Positions 16,468 to 24,510 of a stretch of DNA of 64,000 nt are shown in pieces (the first letter of the stretch is position 1; every line of letters starts with the position of its first letter). The DNA comes from an uncultured bacterium. GTDB lineage: Bacteria > Bacillota > Clostridia > UBA1381. A program made the position numbers and the translations under genes. Location: contig CAJMRL010000001.1 of NCBI GenBank assembly GCA_905215805.1, forward strand, positions 1 to 64,000, in the 5' to 3' direction. Under the pieces are notes generated by a model, which worked only from the letters and a program-made list of their open reading frames with translations, did not search any database and was not told the DNA's origin.

Positions 16468-18138
16468 ATGCCGAGTTATGGATATGACAAGGACTATCCC
16501 TTTGCCGCCTTCATCACCAATTTAGGCAAGTACAACGAGGGTGAGCTTGTGGGTGAATGGGTGAAGTTCCCCACCACCGCCGAGGAAATGAAAAAGGTGT
16601 TTGAACGTATCGGGATCGGCCAGAAGGATGATTTTGGCAATCCCTATGAAGAATGGTTCATCACGGACTACGATTGCTATGTGGACGGCATCTATGACAA
16701 GCTGGGTGAATATGAGAGTCTGGACGAGCTCAACTACCTAGCGTCGAAGCTGGATGATATGAAGTCCTGGGAGTACGATCAGTTCTGTGCGGCTATGGAG
16801 ATGGGCGACCATTCCGGCAGTGTGCAGGAGATCATCAATCTCACCGAAAATCTGGACTGCTACGATGTGTACCCGGATATCCACGACTATGACGATCTGG
16901 GCCGGTATTACATTGACGAGCTGGACGCCATGCAGGTGCCGGAGCATTTGAAGAACTACATCGACTATGAAGCCTACGGCCGGGATGTTGCCCTGGATGA
17001 AGGCGGCGACTTTACCTATCTTGGTTATGTCCGGGATACCGGGAGCTCCTTCCATGAGTATTACGACGGCGAGCGCGGCAGTATCCCGGAGGAATACCGG
17101 GTGATGACCTTCCAGGATGATATCCCGGAAGAAGAATTGTCTGAATGGGCTATGGATATCGCCTACGATCTGGACGAGTTTTTCCGGCAGCACGATCCGC
17201 AGTATGCGGCGGAGCACCCGGAGGAACACGCGGCGAAAGAGGAAATCTATGAGAGCCTGACCGCTGGCCGCATTTCTGCCCTGGATGAAAAGCTGGCGGA
17301 GCTGGGCCAGACCCAGGAGGACTACTTATCCTCCGAGCTGGAAAAATACAAGGAGGCTTCCGGGTATGAGGCGTCTTTGGATATCAGCGAGGAACCGGCC
17401 CCGGAGGACAGCTTTTCCATCTATCAGCTAAAGGGCGGGGATGAAACACTGGATTACCGCTTTGAGCCGCTGGACAGTATCCACCGCAATGGTCTTTCCG
17501 TGGACCCGGCAAATTATGAGCTGGTCTATACCGCACCGCTGACGGAGCGCGACAGTCTGGAAAGCATTTATACCCGGTTCAACATGGACCGCCCGGCAGA
17601 CTTTACGGGGCACTCCCTGTCCATATCGGATATTGTGGTGCTTCATCAGGACGGCAAGGATACCGCCCATTACTGTGACCGCTTCGGCTTCTCCCAGGTG
17701 CCGGAGTTCCTGCAGCAGCGGCAGCCAGAGCTTACCCCGGACGCCCTGGAGACCGGTGAAACGGTGCGGACGCCCAGGAGCAGCTTCTATGTGACGGCCA
17801 TGAGCCGGGAGCAGATGGAGGCGGCCGGGTACGGCTTCCACCATCAGTCAGAGGATGGGAAATATCTCATTATGGGGAACGGCACACGGGCCTTTGCGAT
17901 TTCGGCAGAGCCGGTGCAGGAAAAGGACAATCCCCTTCGCACCGCTGAAATGACCCTGGAGGATGACTACGGCATGATCGACGGGGTTATCAATAACGGC
18001 CGCCGTGGTGAAGAAGCGGAAAAAGCAAAGCCCTCCATTCGGGAGCGGCTGGAGGACGCGAAACGGGAGTGTTCGGAGCGCAAGCCCCCGGAGAAGGGCC
18101 GCCCCGGCCGTGACACGCCGGAGCATGGCGAGCTATGA
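16468..18138 (+). CDS. ArdA-type antirestriction protein with YodL and DUF4316 domains
   Basis: A 556-residue acidic protein. Residues 1-170 are ArdA-like (AAFITNLGKYNEGELVGEWV; DVYPDIHDYDDLGRYY). ArdA proteins mimic B-form DNA and block type I restriction enzymes after entry. A middle part (about 205-310) has no assignment. A YodL domain follows (FSIYQLKGGDETLDYRFEPL to CDRFGFSQVPEFL, about 315-415) and a DUF4316 tail (TAEMTLEDDYGMIDGVINNG, SIRERLEDAKREC). AAGGAGGTG precedes the ATG. Fusion of these three parts is usual for Tn1549-type elements. A freestanding YodL-like protein occurs at 40036-40395 in another accessory block. Confidence 0.82.
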   Translation: MPSYGYDKDYPFAAFITNLGKYNEGELVGEWVKFPTTAEEMKKVFERIGIGQKDDFGNPYEEWFITDYDCYVDGIYDKLGEYESLDELNYLASKLDDMKSWEYDQFCAAMEMGDHSGSVQEIINLTENLDCYDVYPDIHDYDDLGRYYIDELDAMQVPEHLKNYIDYEAYGRDVALDEGGDFTYLGYVRDTGSSFHEYYDGERGSIPEEYRVMTFQDDIPEEELSEWAMDIAYDLDEFFRQHDPQYAAEHPEEHAAKEEIYESLTAGRISALDEKLAELGQTQEDYLSSELEKYKEASGYEASLDISEEPAPEDSFSIYQLKGGDETLDYRFEPLDSIHRNGLSVDPANYELVYTAPLTERDSLESIYTRFNMDRPADFTGHSLSISDIVVLHQDGKDTAHYCDRFGFSQVPEFLQQRQPELTPDALETGETVRTPRSSFYVTAMSREQMEAAGYGFHHQSEDGKYLIMGNGTRAFAISAEPVQEKDNPLRTAEMTLEDDYGMIDGVINNGRRGEEAEKAKPSIRERLEDAKRECSERKPPEKGRPGRDTPEHGEL

Positions 18139-18332
18139 GCCGGAGCAAGAAATGGCGGCTGGAATGGTCCTTCTTTTTAGGTGCGAACGGCAGACGGCAG
18201 TATAATAAGGTCTGCCAGGGCTGCGCCCATGACTGCAAGCAGAGTTTCCGGGCGGAGCTGGTGGCCTGCCCCCATTACCTTTCCAGACGCTCAAAAAACT
18301 GCAAGGATAAGGGTTCAAAAAGGGCAAAATAA
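18135..18332 (+). CDS. Small cysteine-rich basic protein
   Basis: A 65-residue basic protein overlapping the ArdA/YodL stop by four bases (ATGA). NKVCQGCAHDCKQSF and VACPHYLSRRSKNC supply C-x2-C-x3-C plus two later cysteines, suggesting a small zinc-binding fold. I recognise it as a conserved last gene of the antirestriction block in these elements but no function is known. Its basic charge would suit nucleic acid binding. The strong hairpin at 18444-18493 ends the long transfer operon after it. Confidence 0.6.
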   Translation: MSRSKKWRLEWSFFLGANGRRQYNKVCQGCAHDCKQSFRAELVACPHYLSRRSKNCKDKGSKRAK

Positions 18333-18443
18333 TCTCCTGCATCGGCTTTTCCAACAGGTGCCCTTGTGATTTTCCATGGGAGCCTGTTTCTGCTGATATG
18401 CAGGGATAAAGGCTGATTTTCACACACTTCTCATAACGCAAAA

Positions 18444-18493
18444 CGGGAGTACAGCTTCTCGGTTCGTCCGATTGGCTGTACTCCCGCTCTTTC
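18444..18493. terminator. Bidirectional terminator, 12-bp stem
   Basis: CGGGAGTACAGC (18444-18455) pairs exactly with GCTGTACTCCCG (18475-18486), followed by CTCTTTCTTTT on the plus strand and TTTT on the minus strand. It separates the rightward transfer operon from the leftward Nudix-type cassette. Confidence 0.85.
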
Positions 18494-18511
18494 TTTTATG
18501 TAATCCACATT

Positions 18512-19231
18512 CTAACTGCAATTATTTTTAACAAACTGTACAATGTCTGAGTTTACTTCCATTATACGCTGATCCATTTCCATTTCGGAAAGGCTCATCC
18601 ACTTATATGATGTTCCATCAACTTCAAACGTACTTTTCTTCAATTGAGAGGGAAAATTTTTTATCGATACAAGATATAATCTGTGGCAATATACCCTGTT
18701 TTCTTTATGGCTTACCGAAAATTTTTCGTGAATGCTTTGAGCAATATATCTAATAGAAATATCAGAGGCATCAATTTTTAATCGATGGGATACGGCTGAT
18801 ATAATAAAGCTCTCATTGTTGATGTTCTCCTTGAAATTAAGAAATAAATCACAAGACCACCTTGAATCAAAATATAGCAGAAATCTGTTAGGATACTTCG
18901 AAAAAGAATCTTTTATTGCAATAATAGAATGATTATGAGTAATCTGATTCAGTTTATTTATATCAGCAAAAAGATCAGCGGCCGTGTATGTGTTTTTTAG
19001 GCTATTATAAACATCATGTATGCTCTTCCCTGTAAAAAATATTCCAATTATGATAAATGTGCACTTAAAACAAATTCCAGGAATACCTAATATATCACGA
19101 TAAGAAGCCAAGAACACAGACACCAGAAATGAAACTGCGGATAAAACACTATCCCACATTACTGTTTTGCCTATAAATCGCTTCTTTTTCTCAAGAAGTA
19201 AATTTAGTTTCGTTTCATCAAGTAAAATCAT
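18512..19231 (-). CDS. Two-helix membrane protein with Nudix-like domain, cassette gene 3
   Basis: A 239-residue protein. Two N-terminal helices (VLSAVSFLVSVFLAS; CTFIIIGIFFTG) are followed by a soluble domain. FLLYFDSRWSCDLFLNFKEN, then an ISAVSHRLKID block, YCHRLYLVSIKNFP and YKWMSLSEMEMDQRIMEVNS follow in the order of Nudix strands. This resembles the SMODS-associated Nudix group (two membrane helices plus a degenerate Nudix domain) linked to nucleotide-signalling defence. The classical Nudix box is not intact, so ligand binding rather than hydrolysis is likely. The gene is AT-rich inside a GC-rich element and has its own promoter (19259-19287) and terminator. The family assignment is moderate and the defence role is inferred. 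Confidence 0.5.
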   Translation of the reverse strand: MILLDETKLNLLLEKKKRFIGKTVMWDSVLSAVSFLVSVFLASYRDILGIPGICFKCTFIIIGIFFTGKSIHDVYNSLKNTYTAADLFADINKLNQITHNHSIIAIKDSFSKYPNRFLLYFDSRWSCDLFLNFKENINNESFIISAVSHRLKIDASDISIRYIAQSIHEKFSVSHKENRVYCHRLYLVSIKNFPSQLKKSTFEVDGTSYKWMSLSEMEMDQRIMEVNSDIVQFVKNNCS

Positions 19232-19258
19232 GGCTATTCCCTCTACATTTGATAATTC

Positions 19259-19287
19259 ATTATATACTGTTTTACACTGAACATCAA
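19259..19287 (-). promoter_or_regulatory. Promoter of the Nudix-type cassette
   Basis: On the minus strand, TTGATG (19287-19282), a 17-base spacer and TATAAT (19264-19259) lie about 28 bases before the gene start. Confidence 0.65.
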
Positions 19288-19324
19288 GATTCCATATAAG
19301 TAATTTGAGAACAAATATGATTTT

Positions 19325-19654
19325 TTATCTCATTATCCGGTATACGGTCAACGGTACATAGCATACGGCAACGATCAGCCGCCATACCAGGACGAAACCG
19401 CCGATCACGCCGCCCAGGATGAAGTTGAGCGCAAACAGCACTAGGCCGCCGCCGAAGGAGCCGCCGCCCGGTATGATCCAGAGGCACATCCGATGGAGGC
19501 CGAAGGGCAGGCCGCAGAGTATCCAGAGCCACACATAGTCCAGCTCGCCGTCCTTCATACAGGCGGATTTGAAAAAAAAGTATAACAGCATGGCCGCCGC
19601 AACAGGCAGCACGCTCTTGATGAAAAATGCTTTGATCGCTTCACTTCTTGTCAT
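19325..19654 (-). CDS. Small four-helix membrane protein of the element (DUF6050-like)
   Basis: A 109-residue hydrophobic protein with about three to four membrane segments: FIKSVLPVAAAMLLYFFFK, YVWLWILCGLPFGLHRMCLW, GGGLVLFALNFILGGVIGGF and VWRLIVAVCYVPLTVY. The start at 19654 follows GGAGG. It is GC-rich like the conjugation genes and lies downstream of the relaxase on the same strand, 100 bases apart. I believe it corresponds to the DUF6050 group found beside relaxase genes in Tn1549-type elements. Function is unknown; entry exclusion or a transfer accessory role would be guesses. Confidence 0.65.
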   Translation of the reverse strand: MTRSEAIKAFFIKSVLPVAAAMLLYFFFKSACMKDGELDYVWLWILCGLPFGLHRMCLWIIPGGGSFGGGLVLFALNFILGGVIGGFVLVWRLIVAVCYVPLTVYRIMR

Positions 19655-19756
19655 AAGGCAAGACCTCCTTCCATGCCTCTATTATACAAAACGCCTTGGA
19701 CAGCGCCCAGAGCGTTCAGAAAATCATTTGCAAACAATCTGCGAACAGGGCAAAAA

Positions 19757-21100
19757 TCATTCAAGCTCATGCCGCTTTTGCTGCTCCTGTTCCTTTGGTA
19801 CAGAAAGAAGGGCATCCACATTCTGGCGGATGGTCTCATACTCCTGGGCCTCGCTCCTGGCAGCTCGATATTCCGCAAGCAGCGCGTCTTTCTTTGCGGT
19901 GAGTTCTGCCAGTTTCTTTTTCATGCTCTCCGTGGAGGGCAGCGGTACGGCGCCCTGCTTCTTCAATTCCCTGGCGGCAGCTTCAAATAGGATGATCTCG
20001 CTCTCATGGCCCCGCAAAAACTTCTCCTTGTCTCTGGACTGGCGATAGCGGTCATACATTGGCTTCAACTGACGATAGGTGGCGGCGTGCTTCATCACAA
20101 GGGATAGTTCCGCTGTCCGGGTTTCTATCTCTTTGATGGAGGCGTGAGCGATATCCCTCCGCTCTGTCACGGCGGCAAGTCTGCTTTCCAGCTCTCCATA
20201 ACTGGTGATCCCTTGCTCCGTCAGGAAGTTCATCGTCCTGGCTGCCTGTTTCAGATTGTTCAGCTTCGCCCAATGCGCGAACCCGGCGCTCTGCTGGGCC
20301 TTGATGTTGTTCTGTATGTCAATGAGCAGGCTGATCTTCCCGTCACGCTGCCTTGGCTGTCTGAACGGTCTGGAGCGTCCGGCGATCCGGGCGGTGATGG
20401 CTTCCTCTGTGTAGTCTACGCCCAGGGTTTTCATCCGGGTGAACCGTTCTTGGCGGTCGGCGCGGCAGGAAATGTACTTACCACGCTTGATCTCATATCC
20501 TTCCCGCTGCAGGTGAAGGAGCAAATCTTCAAAATCGGTGGAGACGGGGATTAGTCGGTCGATGGCGGCTTTCAGTTTTGCCTTGTAGCTGGTCCCGGCC
20601 TGGGTGGCGGTGTGCTCAATGTAGCTCTTGCCCTTGTCCTGCCCGGGGATGATGACGGACAATCCATGTTCTTTACAAATACGGTCGCTGGTGCGGCGGA
20701 TGTAGTGATAGCTTCGCTTATTGGAATGGTAGTGCTTGTGATCCGTGAAGCTGACCGCATTGAAAATCAGGTGGTTATGGACGTGATCCTTGTCTATGGG
20801 GGTGGTCAATACAAACTCATACTTGCCGCCCAGGATTTCTTTTGCAAGCTGCATCCCGATCTCATGGGCTTCCTCCGGTGTCACCTCTCCAGGCTCAAAG
20901 GCTTGAATCAGGTGGCGGCCCAGGTTGGCGCCCTTGTCGATGGAATGGCGGCGGGTCCACTCAAATTCAATGTCCGCTGTTTCGGCGGTGCAGCCATAAG
21001 AGGAAACAAACAGCTTTCCATCCGTCTTGACCGGATTGCAGATATAGTCAATGGCCGCTTTCAGCGTTGACTTGATAGGATGCGTCTTTGTAACTGCCAT
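19757..21100 (-). CDS. MOB-P type relaxase
   Basis: A 447-residue relaxase (MobA/VirD2-like). The nuclease domain shows AIDYICNP with the likely catalytic Y19, GRHLIQAFEPGEV (H63), and the metal-binding histidine motif HVHNHLIF at 106-113. It nicks one strand at oriT, stays bound to the 5' end and pilots it through the channel. The C-terminal third is a coiled coil rich in glutamate and lysine. The start at 21100 overlaps the mobC 3' end by 40 bases. Length and motifs are complete. Its usual partner in the channel, VirD4, is missing from this window. Confidence 0.93.
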   Translation of the reverse strand: MAVTKTHPIKSTLKAAIDYICNPVKTDGKLFVSSYGCTAETADIEFEWTRRHSIDKGANLGRHLIQAFEPGEVTPEEAHEIGMQLAKEILGGKYEFVLTTPIDKDHVHNHLIFNAVSFTDHKHYHSNKRSYHYIRRTSDRICKEHGLSVIIPGQDKGKSYIEHTATQAGTSYKAKLKAAIDRLIPVSTDFEDLLLHLQREGYEIKRGKYISCRADRQERFTRMKTLGVDYTEEAITARIAGRSRPFRQPRQRDGKISLLIDIQNNIKAQQSAGFAHWAKLNNLKQAARTMNFLTEQGITSYGELESRLAAVTERRDIAHASIKEIETRTAELSLVMKHAATYRQLKPMYDRYRQSRDKEKFLRGHESEIILFEAAARELKKQGAVPLPSTESMKKKLAELTAKKDALLAEYRAARSEAQEYETIRQNVDALLSVPKEQEQQKRHELE

Positions 21101-21390
21101 ATCTCGTCCAGCCTTTCCCGGATTTCCTCCATGTCCGCCTGATAGGGGGAGCCGGTAGCATTGATCCGCTTTGCGATCTGGTTGATGTTCCGGCCGATGG
21201 CGGCCAGCTCCGAAGTGAACGCCTTGATATCTGTGGTGTCGGTGTAGATGATAAAGCCGTCAATCGCCATCTTCCGAAGATAGGCGCCATAACGCCGGGT
21301 GGGGAGCTGGGCCATCTTCTCGTCAATGAGGCGCTTTTCATCCTCCGTCACATAAAACTTCATTTGGATATTCCGTTTTCGGTTCGCCAT
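21061..21390 (-). CDS. mobC: MobC-like relaxosome accessory protein
   Basis: A 109-residue protein from the ATG at 21390 (MANRKRNIQMKFYVTEDEKR), preceded by GGAGGCGG; a longer frame from 21438 begins upstream of the ribosome site and runs through probable oriT DNA. It has a ribbon-helix-helix-like N-terminus and a MobC signature (ELAAIGRNINQIAKRINATG near residues 60-80). MobC-type proteins bind near oriT and assist strand opening for the relaxase. The relaxase follows with a 40-base overlap, the usual order. It is intact. Confidence 0.88.
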   Translation of the reverse strand: MANRKRNIQMKFYVTEDEKRLIDEKMAQLPTRRYGAYLRKMAIDGFIIYTDTTDIKAFTSELAAIGRNINQIAKRINATGSPYQADMEEIRERLDEIWQLQRRILSSQR

Positions 21391-21530
21391 GCGCCGCCTC
21401 CGTTCTCTATAAGGGTTTGGGATTATCCCAACAAGCATTTTTCATTTTCGGGCAAGGGACCTGAAAATCCGAAAAATCGCAAGCGGGTACTCGCTTGCTG
21501 TGCTTGCTATCGTTTCTTTTCCCGTACCTA
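21391..21530. other. Candidate origin of transfer
   Basis: The gap before mobC holds TTGGGA-TTA-TCCCAA (about 21417-21431) and GCAAGCG-6 bases-CGCTTGC (about 21480-21499), two inverted repeats. Origins of MOB-P systems usually lie right before the mobC/relaxase genes and contain such repeats next to the nick. The nick site itself cannot be read from sequence alone. Confidence 0.45.
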
Positions 21531-21637
21531 TGTAATACCGAAACCTTCACTTTTGCTACCTTCCGGGCAAAGAAAAACGCTACAAACGGTATTCATTCAT
21601 AGCGTCATTTAATCCATATTCAATTGTGCCGGGAACA

Positions 21638-21997
21638 TCATTCTTCATCCTCCGCTCTGGCATCCAACATAGCCTGAACGGTGGCAGTGATGATTTTGAT
21701 TTCTTTCTCACTCAGGCCATCAAGCAGGGTATCAAGCTGCCGGCGGGCTGTGGTCTTGCCGTCTGCGTGATCTTCAAAGAGAAACTGATCCACCGAGATA
21801 TGATAGCGGGAAACAAGCTCAAAGAAAATCTGGAGGCTTGGATGTTGTCCCTTATTTTCAATATTGGCAAGATAACGGGGCGAGAGATACATTTCGTCTC
21901 CCACCTTGTTCCTGGACTCCTTGCGTCCGTTCCTTGCCGCTTTGATTGCGTCCCCGAAGGGCTTAAAATTATATTTTGGTACTGGTCTTTTTGCCAT
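21638..21997 (-). CDS. XRE-family helix-turn-helix regulator
   Basis: A 119-residue protein from the ATG at 21997, six bases after AGGGTGA; an ATG at 22003 touches the ribosome site. FKPFGDAIKAARNGRKESRN and VGDEMYLSPRYLANIENKGQ form an XRE helix-turn-helix in the N-terminal 65 residues. A C-terminal helical part (LLDGLSEKEIKIITATVQAM) probably dimerises. Such genes lie beside the relaxase region in many conjugative elements and control excision or transfer genes. It diverges from the TetR/ABC cargo. Its own promoter lies in 22004-22080, where no clear operator is seen. Confidence 0.82.
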   Translation of the reverse strand: MAKRPVPKYNFKPFGDAIKAARNGRKESRNKVGDEMYLSPRYLANIENKGQHPSLQIFFELVSRYHISVDQFLFEDHADGKTTARRQLDTLLDGLSEKEIKIITATVQAMLDARAEDEE

Positions 21998-22122
21998 ATT
22001 CATTCACCCTACTACATTTTACTGTTCACCTTTCTCTCTGGATATGTCCACACAGTTCTTATCGATAGCTAAAATAATTCATATTTTGGCTTAGCATTTC
22101 ACGATAATCGTAAAATATCCTA

Positions 22123-22179
22123 TTGACAGAATCGGTTATTTATGATATACTTGCCTTGAATGACCGAATCGGTTATTTA
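22123..22179 (+). promoter_or_regulatory. Promoter with twin operator of the TetR/ABC operon
   Basis: TTGACA (22123-22128), a 17-base spacer and TATACT (22146-22151) form a near-consensus promoter. GAATCGGTTATTTA occurs twice (22129-22142 and 22166-22179). Each copy sits in a palindrome: ACCGA-A-TCGGT at 22163-22173, and the one-mismatch version ACAGAATCGGT at 22126-22136. One overlaps the promoter core, the other the start of transcription, as expected for TetR self-repression. Confidence 0.75.
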
Positions 22180-22199
22180 GAAAGGAGAGTATACCAGCA

Positions 22200-22811
22200 A
22201 TGGATAAGTTTTTGGCACTTACAGAAGAAAAGCAAACAACGATCCGCAATGCAGCTCTGGCCTGTTTTGCAAAGCATGGATATGAAAAGGCATCCATCAA
22301 CGATATTGCCGTAGCGGCTGGCATTTCTAAGGCTTCTATCTTCCAGTATTTTGGAACGAAGCAGGCCCTCTACGAGTACCTGTTTTATTACTGCTCATCA
22401 CAAATGAAGCAAGCATACGATCTGAGCACCTTAGATGCAAACGCAGACTTTTTTGACCGGGTGTGGGCAGCCAGCGTAATGAAGGTAAAGAATTTAAAAG
22501 AGAATCCTTACATTGCGGCTTTTATTGGCAGTGCCGCAACAGAGCAGTCACCAGATTTAAAAGACATTTTGACCTCCGCAATGGAAGAAGGTAAGAGATT
22601 TACAGAAGTATTGGTTCTGCATGAACAAGATAGCGTAAAATTCAAACGTCCAGAGGACGCAAAGCTGGTTTTTCAGATGCTGATGCTATTGGCAGATGGG
22701 ATCGTGTCCCGGTTTGAAAACGGAATCGACTATGACAGCATCATGTCGGAATTTGAAAGCATTCTGCATATGCTGAAGTACAATTTTTATAAGGAGGAAT
22801 ATCTGCTATGA
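22200..22811 (+). CDS. TetR-family repressor
   Basis: A 203-residue TetR-type regulator. The helix-turn-helix spans residues 10-55 (IRNAALACFAKHGYEKASIN, then AAGISKASIFQYFGTKQALY). The helical C-terminal part should bind an inducer and dimerise. AAAGGAGAG lies in front of the ATG. The stop overlaps the ABC ATPase start by four bases, so repressor and exporter are translated together. Its likely binding sites are the twin palindromes in its own promoter. The inducer is unknown and is probably a substrate of the exporter or a product of the radical SAM protein. Confidence 0.88.
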   Translation: MDKFLALTEEKQTTIRNAALACFAKHGYEKASINDIAVAAGISKASIFQYFGTKQALYEYLFYYCSSQMKQAYDLSTLDANADFFDRVWAASVMKVKNLKENPYIAAFIGSAATEQSPDLKDILTSAMEEGKRFTEVLVLHEQDSVKFKRPEDAKLVFQMLMLLADGIVSRFENGIDYDSIMSEFESILHMLKYNFYKEEYLL

Positions 22812-23695
22812 GTGAACCCATGATTGTTTTAGAGGGACTGACAAAAAGCTATGGAAAGCACCGTGGAATCGAAAACATTAGTTTCTCAGTCAATTCGGGA
22901 GAGGTTTTCGGCTTTATTGGACCAAATGGAGCCGGAAAATCTACTACAATCCGCACTCTGATGGGACTGTTAAAGCCCACTGGAGGTTGTGCTTCCATTT
23001 TTGGATTGGATTGTGGACAGTATGCGGCTGAGATAGCAAAAGACGTGGGCTATCTACCCAGCGAGAACTGCTATTACAATGATCTGAAAGTTAGAGAAAT
23101 GCTCCAGTATACAGCGGATTTGTACGGTATGGATTGCAACAGCAGGATGGAGGAACTGGCAGAACGGCTGAATTTGGACTTGTCACGAAAGATACAGGAT
23201 TTGTCCCTGGGTAACAAGAAGAAAGTCGGTATTGTATCGGCTCTGCTGCCCTCACCCAAACTGCTCATTATGGACGAGCCTACCAGCGGACTTGACCCGC
23301 TGATCCAGCAGACGTTCTATGAAATCTTGCGAGAAGAAAATAAAAGGGGCATGACCGTCTTTTTGTCATCCCATGTATTGAGTGAGGTACAAAAGCTGTG
23401 CGACCGTGTTGCAATCTTACGGGAAGGAAAGCTGATAGATGTTCAATCTATGGAGGAGCTTCGTGGAAATGGATATAAAAAAATTTCACTGACCACAAAG
23501 GAACCCATCATGAAGGGCTTCTTCTCTATTCCTGGAGTGGCAAATCTGAAACAGGGGCAGGAATGTACCTCTGCATCCTTTATGTTCAGCGGGAACACCA
23601 TGACCATCATGGACAAACTTCACCAGTTGAAACTGGAGGATATTTTCATTGAGGAACCTTCACTTGAAGAAATATTCCTCCATTATTACGAGTAG
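22808..23695 (+). CDS. ABC transporter ATP-binding protein
   Basis: A 295-residue ATPase of an ABC-2 type exporter: Walker A GPNGAGKST, Q-loop region GYLPSENCYYND, signature LSLGNKKKVG, Walker B LLIMDEPTSGLDP and the H-loop SSHVLSEV. The signature LSLGN deviates slightly from LSGGQ, as is usual in this exporter group. A C-terminal regulatory part of about 75 residues follows. It works with the two permeases encoded next (23708-24499 and 24511-25296). Substrate cannot be told from sequence; drug, peptide and lipid export are all possible. Confidence 0.92.
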   Translation: MSEPMIVLEGLTKSYGKHRGIENISFSVNSGEVFGFIGPNGAGKSTTIRTLMGLLKPTGGCASIFGLDCGQYAAEIAKDVGYLPSENCYYNDLKVREMLQYTADLYGMDCNSRMEELAERLNLDLSRKIQDLSLGNKKKVGIVSALLPSPKLLIMDEPTSGLDPLIQQTFYEILREENKRGMTVFLSSHVLSEVQKLCDRVAILREGKLIDVQSMEELRGNGYKKISLTTKEPIMKGFFSIPGVANLKQGQECTSASFMFSGNTMTIMDKLHQLKLEDIFIEEPSLEEIFLHYYE

Positions 23696-23707
23696 GAGGA
23701 TAGGGAT

Positions 23708-24499
23708 ATGGTTGTCTTTCAATATGAATGGAAACGCAGTAAAAAAAGCATCTTGATTTGGGCCATTGTTCTTGCGGTTTGTATTTTCTTTATGACACCA
23801 GTTTATTACGGTCTGATAGGAATGACGGATTCTCTGCCAGAGAATTTTGCGCAAGGCGGTTTTTTTGAAACTGTTGGGGTGTCTCTTGATCTATTGATGA
23901 AACCGCTGGGAATGTATTCATTTCTTACTGGCTTTTTTATGATTGCTGGTGGGATTTTCGGGATGCACTTCGGCTTATCCCTGCATACTAAAGAGTGTAC
24001 AGAAAATACGTCAGAATATTTGTTTACAAAACCTTGTGGACGTCGAATGATCTACCGGGGAAAGACACAATGCTTGCTTGGCGGCGTGTGTGTAGTAGGA
24101 GGCGCTTATCTTGTGGCATCACTTGTAACGATGCTACTGTTCAAGCCCGGATTTTCGTTAGGAGAGTTTTTCCTGTTGGCAATCTCCTTTTTCCTTGTTA
24201 CCTTGTTTTTTGGAGCATTGGGGCTGTTATTAGGAAGCTGCAAGCCAAACAATCGATCTCCTCTATTGACGGCAGGCTTAATTGTATTCCTGGAATATTG
24301 CATCACAGCCTTTTCCAGAACGGTAAGTAATCGTATGATTGGATTTCTGTCTCCATTTTCTTTTTTCAACCCCTCAGAAATACACAAGCTGAGATTTTAT
24401 GAATGGGATTACTTGATTTGGTATATTTTTCTGGTGGCGGCTTTTTTGATCCTGTCCCATGCAGTATTGATGAAGCGGGATATTAAATTTGTGGCATAG
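23708..24499 (+). CDS. ABC-2 type permease, first of two
   Basis: A 263-residue membrane protein with six hydrophobic helices, including ILIWAIVLAVCIFFMTPVYY, SFLTGFFMIAGGIFGMHFGL and FLLAISFFLVTLFFGALGLL. The SLHTKECTENTSEYLFTKPC segment between helices is typical of permeases that pair with this ATPase group. AGGAGGATAGGG precedes the ATG. It is encoded 12 bases after the ATPase. It shares the EYLFTKP motif with the next permease, so the two probably arose by duplication and form a heterodimeric channel. Confidence 0.88.
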   Translation: MVVFQYEWKRSKKSILIWAIVLAVCIFFMTPVYYGLIGMTDSLPENFAQGGFFETVGVSLDLLMKPLGMYSFLTGFFMIAGGIFGMHFGLSLHTKECTENTSEYLFTKPCGRRMIYRGKTQCLLGGVCVVGGAYLVASLVTMLLFKPGFSLGEFFLLAISFFLVTLFFGALGLLLGSCKPNNRSPLLTAGLIVFLEYCITAFSRTVSNRMIGFLSPFSFFNPSEIHKLRFYEWDYLIWYIFLVAAFLILSHAVLMKRDIKFVA

Positions 24500-24510
24500 G
24501 AGGTAGGAGA

